DNA from: Pseudomonadota bacterium
GTDB lineage: Bacteria; Pseudomonadota; Gammaproteobacteria; Xanthomonadales; Xanthomonadaceae
Direction: 5' to 3'
DNA: 15,038 nucleotides
Assembly: GCA_023392975.1 (NCBI GenBank)
Contig: JAEWNA010000106.1
Coordinates: 1-15,038, forward strand
Shown: positions 8,383 to 13,398 of the stretch, piece after piece
Numbering within the stretch: position 1 is the stretch's first letter
How the letters are laid out: the number at the start of each line of letters is the position of its first letter
The notes under the pieces: model-generated
Seen by the model: the letters and a program-made list of their open reading frames with translations, nothing else
What the model was told of the DNA's origin: nothing
Databases searched by the model: none
Position numbers and translations under genes: made by a program

Positions 8383-8616
8383 TGTCCCGCCGCGATCGTG
8401 GCGGGGAAGGGGGGAGGGACCCGCGGCGCGCGCCGGGTGGCGTGCGGGCGGCAGCGGTCGGCGGCGGGGCCGCGGGCCGTGCGAAAGGATTCGTCGGAAG
8501 GCAGGAAGGCAGGACAAGCGGTTGCGGGACGCATGCAGGCGCGGGATCGCGGGAGACGGGGTTTGTTCGTCTTCGCGCGGGTGCCGGCATTCCAGGACAG
8601 ACACAGGAACCTACCC
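8383..8616. other. 234-bp gap in the operon, no supported gene
   Basis: The only open frames here are Arg/Gly-rich translations of GC-rich DNA without ribosome binding sites. The gap holds a hairpin-forming near-palindrome at 8386-8405 just after the exporter stop (outer CCCGCC/GGCGGG arms around CGATCG), followed by a G-rich run and not by T's, and an 8-bp tandem duplication of GGAAGGCA at 8496-8511. I found no convincing -35/-10 pair. This spacing is the weakest link in the single-operon model, and a separate promoter for the downstream three genes is possible. Confidence 0.4.
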
Positions 8617-9369
8617 ATGAACGCAAGTGATCAATCCATGGCAGTCCGCGCGGTCGGGGCCGAAGGCGGATGCCCGCATGCGGCCCAGTCCGCGAACAGC
8701 GGTTTCGTGTTGCGTCGCGCTTCCGAGGTGGAGGCTGCGAACACCCCCGAGGCGCCGCTCGCCGCATCCGTGGCCTGGGTGCGCAGTTTCCTCGCGCGCC
8801 CGCATCCCGATGTCGGCCGCGCCGGCCCGGTCTGCCCGTTCACGCCGATGGCGCTGGAGCTGGACACGATCTGGCTGATCGACATCCCGGACACCGAACC
8901 CGATCCCCAGCGCATCCACGATCTCATCGAGCAGTGTCGCCAGCAGTTCCTGGAGACCGAGCCGCGGGAAGGGCCGATGGCGATCAACAAGGTCTTCATG
9001 GCCGTGTTCAGCGGCCTGGACGAGACCGCTGCGCCGCTGATCGATGCGATGCAGGCGCGGCTCAAGCCGGCGTTCGTGGACGTCGGCCTGATGCTCGGCG
9101 AGTTCCACGCCCGCAACGACACGCCCGGCCTGCGCAATCCAGATTTCCGGCCGCTGCGCAGCCCCACGCCGATGCTGGTGATGCGGCACATGGTGGAATC
9201 CGACCTGCCGTTCCTCAAGCGCGATCTCGATGCGCCGCAGGTGCGCAACGCCTACCTGCGCTCGTACCTGCGTCGGCTCGGCGGCACCCTCCGCCGCAAC
9301 TACTTCGACCAGGCCGTGGACGCGCTGGTCCAGGCCGAACTCGAGATGCGCGCGGAGGCCGGGCGATGA
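8617..9369 (+). CDS. DUF6875-like protein of unknown function
   Basis: A 250-aa, probably soluble protein with no signal peptide or membrane helix. After a divergent N-terminus (1-50) it contains RPHPDVGRAGPVCPFTP (61-77, with Cys73) and, further on, GLMLGEFHARNDTPGLRNPDFRPL (157-180) then SPTPMLVMRHMVESDLPFL (182-200). From memory these match the family called DUF6875; I could not check this. No cofactor-binding signature is recognisable. The conserved Cys, His164 and paired Arg residues are the obvious candidates for function. The ATG at 8617 has AGGA eight bases upstream. A longer reading from GTG 8398 adds a low-complexity basic stretch and is rejected; ATG 8638 is an alternative. Its stop overlaps the next gene's start (ATGA), so it is coupled to the monooxygenase and probably acts in the same pathway. 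Confidence 0.7.
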   Translation: MNASDQSMAVRAVGAEGGCPHAAQSANSGFVLRRASEVEAANTPEAPLAASVAWVRSFLARPHPDVGRAGPVCPFTPMALELDTIWLIDIPDTEPDPQRIHDLIEQCRQQFLETEPREGPMAINKVFMAVFSGLDETAAPLIDAMQARLKPAFVDVGLMLGEFHARNDTPGLRNPDFRPLRSPTPMLVMRHMVESDLPFLKRDLDAPQVRNAYLRSYLRRLGGTLRRNYFDQAVDALVQAELEMRAEAGR

Positions 9370-10733
9370 CGGCCGCGATGCCGACGCCGACGCCGGCGGC
9401 CGCCGCCGGAGACGATCCGCGCCGGGTCGCGATCGTCGGTGGCGGACTGGCCGGCTCGCTGCTGGCGCTGGCGCTGGCCGAACGCGGCCATCGCGTGGAT
9501 GTGTACGAGCGCCGCGACGATCCGCGCACCGATGGCGCCGAGGGTGGGCGCTCGATCAACCTGGGCCTGTCCAAGCGCGGGATCCAGGCGCTGACCGAGG
9601 TCGGATTGATCGACGTGGTGATGCCGCTGACGGTGGTCATGCGCGGCCGCGTCATCCACGCGCCCGACGGCAGCACCCGCTTCCAGCCCTACGGCAAGAA
9701 TCGCGGCGAGGTGCTGTATTCGATCGACCGCAGCGAGCTGATCCGCCTGCTGCTCGATCGCGCCGAGGCGCACCCCCACGTGCGCCTGCACTTCGAGCAC
9801 CGGCTCGCGAGCATCGACAAGGACGCGCGCGAGCTGCACCTCGACCATGCCGGCGGCACCTCGGTGGTGCGCCCGGACTGGGTGATCTGCGCCGACGGCG
9901 CGTTCTCGCGCTGCCGCCCGGAGATGCAGCGCGGCCTGCGCGCGGACTACCACCAGGAATACCTGGAGTGGGGCTACAAGGAGCTGACCCTGGCCGCGGG
10001 CCCGGACGGCAAGTCGGTGATCGACCAGACCGCGCTGCACGTCTGGCCGCGTTCGCACGGCCTGTTCGTGTCTCATCCCAACCGCGACGGCTCGCACACG
10101 CTGACCCTGTTCCTGCCGCACGAGGGGCCGGACAGCTTCGAGACCACGAAGACGCCGGACGAGATCCAGGCGCTGTTCCGCAAGTACTTCCCCGACCTGC
10201 TGCCGATGCTGCCCGGGCTGGTGGAGCAATGGTCGCGGCGCCCGATCGGCGCGTTGCTGACCACCAAGACCGCACCGTGGCGCTTCCGCGACTGGATGGT
10301 GCTGGTCGGCGACGCCGTCCACGCCGTGTACCCGTTCTACGGCCAGGGCATGAACTCCGCGTTCGAGGATTGCTCCGCGCTGCTGTCGGCGCTGCAGGCG
10401 TGCCCGGACGACCGCGCTGCCGCGTTCGCCGCGTACGAACAGGCGCGCAGGCCGCACACCGACGTGCTGATGGAGCTGTCGAAGGCCAACTTCGTCGAGC
10501 TGCGGCAGAAGGTCGGTTCGCCGTGGTTCCTGCTGCGCAAGCGGCTGGACGTGTTCCTCAACCGGCTGATGCCGCGGACCTGGCTGCCGATCTACACCAT
10601 GGTCTCGCACACCACGATGCCGTACGGCGAAGCGCTGGCGCGGGCACGCCGGCAGGACCGCATCCTCGGCGCGGCGCTGGCCGTCGGCGTACTGGCCGTG
10701 GGCATGGGTGCTTGGTGGGCGCTGCACGCTTGA
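9366..10733 (+). CDS. kmo: Kynurenine 3-monooxygenase-like FAD hydroxylase, membrane-anchored
   Basis: A 455-aa class A flavin monooxygenase that matches kynurenine 3-monooxygenase along its whole length. In that family FAD and NADPH are used to hydroxylate L-kynurenine to 3-hydroxykynurenine. Visible: dinucleotide fold VGGGLAG (24-30), RSINLGLS (62-69), RGRVIHAPDG (93-102) and PYGKN (108-112) as in the substrate pocket, YKELT (204-208), HVWPRS (225-230), CADGAF (175-180), and the FAD/active-site block LVGDAVHAVYPFYGQGMNSAFEDC (313-336). The C-terminus (about 434-452) is a single hydrophobic helix, a likely membrane anchor. It overlaps the preceding gene by four bases and the following PPTase gene by four. 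In this setting it may supply 3-hydroxykynurenine as a precursor or tailor a related aromatic group; alternatively it may be the cell's NAD-pathway enzyme located here. The reaction is well supported, the pathway is inferred. Confidence 0.85.
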   Translation: MTAAMPTPTPAAAAGDDPRRVAIVGGGLAGSLLALALAERGHRVDVYERRDDPRTDGAEGGRSINLGLSKRGIQALTEVGLIDVVMPLTVVMRGRVIHAPDGSTRFQPYGKNRGEVLYSIDRSELIRLLLDRAEAHPHVRLHFEHRLASIDKDARELHLDHAGGTSVVRPDWVICADGAFSRCRPEMQRGLRADYHQEYLEWGYKELTLAAGPDGKSVIDQTALHVWPRSHGLFVSHPNRDGSHTLTLFLPHEGPDSFETTKTPDEIQALFRKYFPDLLPMLPGLVEQWSRRPIGALLTTKTAPWRFRDWMVLVGDAVHAVYPFYGQGMNSAFEDCSALLSALQACPDDRAAAFAAYEQARRPHTDVLMELSKANFVELRQKVGSPWFLLRKRLDVFLNRLMPRTWLPIYTMVSHTTMPYGEALARARRQDRILGAALAVGVLAVGMGAWWALHA

Positions 10734-11413
10734 GCGATCCGCGGCTGCCGCCGGAATCCTCGCTGTTCCGGCCGCTGCTGCCGGCCGGCGTGGCGCTGGC
10801 GGAAATGCCGCCGGCCGCGGCCGATCCCGCCGCGCTGCCGCCGGAAGAGCAGGCGCTGATCGAACGTGCCGTGGACAAGCGCCGGCGCGAATTCGCCGCC
10901 GGCCGGCTGCTGGCGCGTGCCGTGCTCGCCGAAGCCCGCATCGCCGCCGGGCCGCTGCTGCCCGATCCGAACCGGGTACCGCTCTGGCCGGCAGGCATGG
11001 TCGGTTCGATCACCCATTGCAACACCCTGTGCGCGGTCGCGGTGGCGCCTGCCGCCGGCTGGCTTGGCCTGGGGCTCGACGTGGAGCCGGCCGAACCCCT
11101 CGAGGCGCGCCTGCTGCCGATGATCCTGCGCGAGGCGGAATTCGCCCGCCTCGACGCGCTGCCGCCGTCGCTGCGGCCGATCGGCGGCCGGCTCGTGTTC
11201 TCGATCAAGGAAGCCGTCTACAAGGCGATCTACCCGTCGTGCCGGGTCTTCCTCGATTTCCAGCAGGTGGAGATCGCGTTCTCCGGCGAGGACGGTTTCG
11301 TCGCCGATGTCCTTGTGCCCGGCGCCGCGCCGCGCGGGTTCGAGCGCCTCCATGGCCGCTTCCGCATCGCCCACGGGCACATGGGCGCCGCGGTGGTGCT
11401 GCCGGCGGGCTGA
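10730..11413 (+). CDS. EntD/Sfp-type 4'-phosphopantetheinyl transferase
   Basis: A 227-aa enzyme that transfers phosphopantetheine from CoA to the serine of carrier domains. Visible: RRREFAAGR (51-59) of EntD-like enzymes, GSITHC (92-97), the Mg-binding GLDVEP (115-120; Asp117, Glu119), and FSIKEAVYKAIYP (157-169; Lys160, Glu161, Lys165). All catalytic motifs are intact and the length is normal for the group. The chosen start is TTG at 10730, overlapping the monooxygenase stop (TTGA); GTG 10790 is an in-frame alternative that would shorten the N-terminus by 20 residues. Its natural clients are Ser1039 and Ser1045 of the two NRPSs in this operon. It appears to be the last gene of the unit. Confidence 0.88.
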   Translation: MSDPRLPPESSLFRPLLPAGVALAEMPPAAADPAALPPEEQALIERAVDKRRREFAAGRLLARAVLAEARIAAGPLLPDPNRVPLWPAGMVGSITHCNTLCAVAVAPAAGWLGLGLDVEPAEPLEARLLPMILREAEFARLDALPPSLRPIGGRLVFSIKEAVYKAIYPSCRVFLDFQQVEIAFSGEDGFVADVLVPGAAPRGFERLHGRFRIAHGHMGAAVVLPAG

Positions 11414-11417
11414 GGCG

Positions 11418-11433
11418 CCGCCGCCCGCGGCGG
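11418..11433. terminator. GC hairpin between convergent genes
   Basis: CCGCCG (11418-11423) and CGGCGG (11428-11433) form a perfect 6-bp stem around a four-base loop, and nearly fill the 21-bp gap between two convergent genes. The symmetric position suits a bidirectional transcription stop, but neither strand has a U-run, so it is a weak terminator candidate at best. Confidence 0.3.
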
Positions 11434-11434
11434 G

Positions 11435-12160
11435 TCAGACCCGCATGCGGTGGGCGCGCAGCCGGTCGTAGACGTCGCGGCAGGCGACGGCGACGGCGGC
11501 CGCCTCGCCTTCGAGCGCCGTTTCGCGCGCGCGCCACGGCTCGAACCCGGTGGACTTCCACACGGCGTCGTACCAGTACGGCGCCCAGACGCCGTCGCTC
11601 GTGCGGGGCCCGGGCGGCCACGCCAGCATGCGCGGCGTGAAGGGCACGCCCAGCCGCACGCACAGCGCGCGCAGATGCGCCTCGGGCGCGCGCAGGAAGT
11701 CGCCGGCGTCGATCACCGGCGGCATCTCGCCGGCGTCGCGCAACAGGTCGAACAGCCGCCCCTGCTGCGGCAGGCCGATGTCGTCCGGCGTCACCGTCGC
11801 CCGCGACCTGATGTACGACGCGACGACCTCCGCCGGGTCGCGGATCAGCAGCACGTTGCGCAGCCGCAGCACCCAGCCGGTGTCCATGCCGGGCAGCAGG
11901 TGATGGCTCATGTGCTTCTGGTACCAGACCGGCGCGCCGCCCGGCGCGGGGCCGAGCAGGGCGTCGACGACGCGCGCGGGGTCGGTCTCGCCGGCGGCGA
12001 TCACGTCGTCGCGGCCGGGGTGGTCGAGCCCGGTTGCGGCGAGGTAGGCGGCGTACAGCGGCTCGTCGCTGACCGCGCAGTCACCGCGGTTCTCCCAGGC
12101 CCGCATCATCGCGGTGGAGATGTTGCGCGGCCCGCTCCACATCGCGACATGCACGGTCAT
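11435..12160 (-). CDS. Sulfotransferase-like P-loop protein
   Basis: A 241-aa soluble protein with the two PAPS-binding signatures of the sulfotransferase fold: an N-terminal P-loop-like WSGPRNISTAMMRAWENR (8-25) and the 3'-phosphate-binding RNVLLIRDPAEVVASYIRSR (101-120). A conserved QKHMSHH (81-87) lies between them. Sulfotransferases move sulfate from PAPS to a hydroxyl or amine, but this small family is often found next to class IV aminotransferases and its substrate is unknown to me. The ATG at 12160 overlaps the aminotransferase stop by four bases (ATGA on the - strand), so the two are cotranslated. A longer reading on the same frame up to 12454 is only the shadow of the aminotransferase. 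It may be unrelated to the NRPS operon. Confidence 0.75.
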   Translation of the reverse strand: MTVHVAMWSGPRNISTAMMRAWENRGDCAVSDEPLYAAYLAATGLDHPGRDDVIAAGETDPARVVDALLGPAPGGAPVWYQKHMSHHLLPGMDTGWVLRLRNVLLIRDPAEVVASYIRSRATVTPDDIGLPQQGRLFDLLRDAGEMPPVIDAGDFLRAPEAHLRALCVRLGVPFTPRMLAWPPGPRTSDGVWAPYWYDAVWKSTGFEPWRARETALEGEAAAVAVACRDVYDRLRAHRMRV

Positions 12161-13107
12161 GCCAGCCGCACGCCCGCGCGGAAGGCGACGTCGCGGGCGA
12201 CGAGGTCGCGATAGATCGCCTGCAGGCGGGCGGTGATCGGCCCGGGCAGCGTCGCTTCGCCGATGGTGCGGCCGTCGATCCGCCGCACCGGCACCAGCCC
12301 GGCGAAGGTGCCGGTGACGAAGGCTTCGTCCGCGGAATAGACCTGGGTCAGGCTGAAGTTCTTCTCGAAGCAGGGGATCCCGGCCTCGCGGCAGGCCTGC
12401 AGCACGTTGGCCCGGGTGATCCCGCCGAGGCAGTAGTCGCCGGTCGAGGTCCACACCTCGCCGCGGCGCACGATGAAGAAGTGCGTCGAATTGCAGGTCG
12501 CCACGAAGCCGTGCGGGTCGAGCATCAGCGCCTCGTCGGCGCCGGCCTCGGTGGCCTGGATGCAGGCGGTGATGCAGTTGAGCTTGCTGTGGCTGTTGAG
12601 CTTGGGGTCCTGCACGTCCGGGTAGCCGCGGCGCACGTGCACCGTGAACAGGGTCAGGCCCGCGGCCACGGTCTCGGGCTTGGCGACCTTGTGCTCGGGG
12701 AGGATCACCACGGTCGCCGGGCCGACGGTGACCCGCGGGTCCTGGTAGGGCGTGCGCTTCACGCCGCGCGAGACCATCAGCCGCAGGTGCACGCCGTCGT
12801 GCATGGCGTTGGCGGCCAGCGTGTCGTAGATCGCGCGGGTCAGCGCGGCGCGGTCGAGGCCGATGTCCAGCGCAATGGCCTTCGCGCCCTCGAACAGCCG
12901 GTCCAGGTGGGCGTCGAGAAATACGGGGTGCCCGTCGACCACCCGCAGCCCTTCCCAGACGCCGTCGCCGAGCACGAAGCCGCTGTCGAACACCGACACC
13001 GTGGCCTCGGCCCGGGGCCGGAGCGCGCCGTTGATCCAGATCCGGATGTCGGCGTTGCGCGGGTCGTCGTGGAAATCGTGGATGCTCTGCGCCATGCGGA
13101 CCTTCAT
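12157..13107 (-). CDS. Class IV PLP-dependent aminotransferase (IlvE/DAAT-like)
   Basis: A 316-aa fold-type IV aminotransferase related to branched-chain aminotransferase, D-amino acid aminotransferase and aminodeoxychorismate lyase. Visible: VFDSGFVLGDGVWEGLRV (39-56), the PLP lysine in LNSHSKLN (Lys175), ADEALMLDPHGFVATCNST (190-208), YCLGGITRANVL (225-236; phosphate-binding) and AFVTGTFAGLVPV (262-274). Where IlvE and DAAT usually carry E-x-x-x-x-N after the GxV segment, this protein has T-C-N-S-T-H, so substrate should not be assumed to be branched-chain amino acids. Two starts are possible: ATG 13107, and ATG 13095 (residue 5), each with its own purine-rich site (GAAG and the stronger GAAGG) five bases upstream. 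It is the first gene of a two-gene - strand unit and is divergent from thrS. Specific substrate unknown. Confidence 0.85.
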   Translation of the reverse strand: MKVRMAQSIHDFHDDPRNADIRIWINGALRPRAEATVSVFDSGFVLGDGVWEGLRVVDGHPVFLDAHLDRLFEGAKAIALDIGLDRAALTRAIYDTLAANAMHDGVHLRLMVSRGVKRTPYQDPRVTVGPATVVILPEHKVAKPETVAAGLTLFTVHVRRGYPDVQDPKLNSHSKLNCITACIQATEAGADEALMLDPHGFVATCNSTHFFIVRRGEVWTSTGDYCLGGITRANVLQACREAGIPCFEKNFSLTQVYSADEAFVTGTFAGLVPVRRIDGRTIGEATLPGPITARLQAIYRDLVARDVAFRAGVRLA

Positions 13108-13134
13108 GCGGACTTCGCGGACGTGCGATGCCCG

Positions 13135-13140
13135 AGTGTA
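13135..13140 (-). promoter_or_regulatory. Candidate -10 box of the aminotransferase unit
   Basis: On the - strand these bases read TACACT, a fair -10 hexamer about 28 bases before the ATG at 13107. No good -35 is visible at the usual distance, because that region is occupied by a GC-rich inverted repeat. If used, the leader would be only about 20 bases, consistent with the Shine-Dalgarno sites seen. Confidence 0.3.
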
Positions 13141-13141
13141 G

Positions 13142-13174
13142 GCCGCCGCCCGTCCGGCGGGCAGGGGCGGCGGC
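13142..13174. repeat. 10-bp inverted repeat between divergent promoters
   Basis: GCCGCCGCCC (13142-13151) and GGGCGGCGGC (13165-13174) are perfect inverted copies separated by 13 bases that themselves contain a shorter CCG/CGG symmetry. The element sits between the aminotransferase -10 and the thrS -35. No U-run follows on either side, so it is more likely an operator or a chance GC structure than a terminator. Confidence 0.4.
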
Positions 13175-13180
13175 GATTCA

Positions 13181-13209
13181 TTGACTTTCGGCCGGTGCGC
13201 GCCTACCGT
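13181..13209 (+). promoter_or_regulatory. Candidate sigma-70 promoter of thrS
   Basis: TTGACT (13181-13186) matches five of six -35 consensus bases. A spacer of exactly 17 bases leads to TACCGT (13204-13209), a moderate -10. Transcription would start near 13216, giving a leader RNA of about 180 bases before thrS, which contains a small Thr-rich ORF and a terminator. This is the best promoter-like sequence in the window. Confidence 0.55.
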
Positions 13210-13265
13210 TCCGACGGTTCCCTGCAGAGAAGGTGGCGCCCGGAAACGGCCGCCGAGCGTGCGAC

Positions 13266-13289
13266 ATGAGGACTACCGCCCTCTCCTGA
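13266..13289 (+). CDS. Possible Thr leader peptide of thrS (MRTTALS)
   Basis: A seven-codon ORF, Met-Arg-Thr-Thr-Ala-Leu-Ser, lies in the thrS leader 30 bases before the terminator hairpin. Two adjacent threonine codons upstream of a threonyl-tRNA synthetase are what a ribosome-mediated attenuator needs. The ribosome binding site for the ATG is weak. An in-frame GTG at 13233, directly after AGAGAAG, gives an alternative 18-aa version with the same C-terminal end. Existence is inferred from position and codon content, not from homology. Confidence 0.4.
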   Translation: MRTTALS

Positions 13290-13318
13290 CGACCCCGCCG
13301 AGGCCCGCGACACCGCGC

Positions 13319-13339
13319 AGCGCCCTCGGGCGCTTTTTT
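13319..13339 (+). terminator. Intrinsic terminator in the thrS leader
   Basis: AGCGCC (13319-13324) pairs with GGCGCT (13329-13334) around the tetraloop CTCG, and the 3' arm runs directly into a six-T tract (13334-13339). This is a textbook intrinsic terminator shape. No + strand gene ends nearby (the closest stops at 11413), so it most likely acts as an attenuator for thrS. An upstream CCGAGG (13298-13303) is complementary to CCTCGG (13324-13329) in the terminator loop and 3' arm, a possible antiterminator pairing. Confidence 0.7.
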
Positions 13340-13398
13340 GTTGCCGCGCCGCCTGAGATCTCTCCGATTCCGCTCCTGCATCCTTCTGCCTGCATCCC

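Noticed and set aside
8496..8511. Tandem GGAAGGCA duplication
   Set aside because: Only two copies of 8 bp, with no array and no associated mobile-element features. I saw no insertion sequence, CRISPR array, tRNA or rRNA anywhere in the window.
8398..8616. N-terminal extension of the DUF6875-like protein from GTG 8398
   Set aside because: The added 73 residues are a basic, low-complexity stretch without a ribosome binding site, whereas ATG 8617 has AGGA at good spacing.
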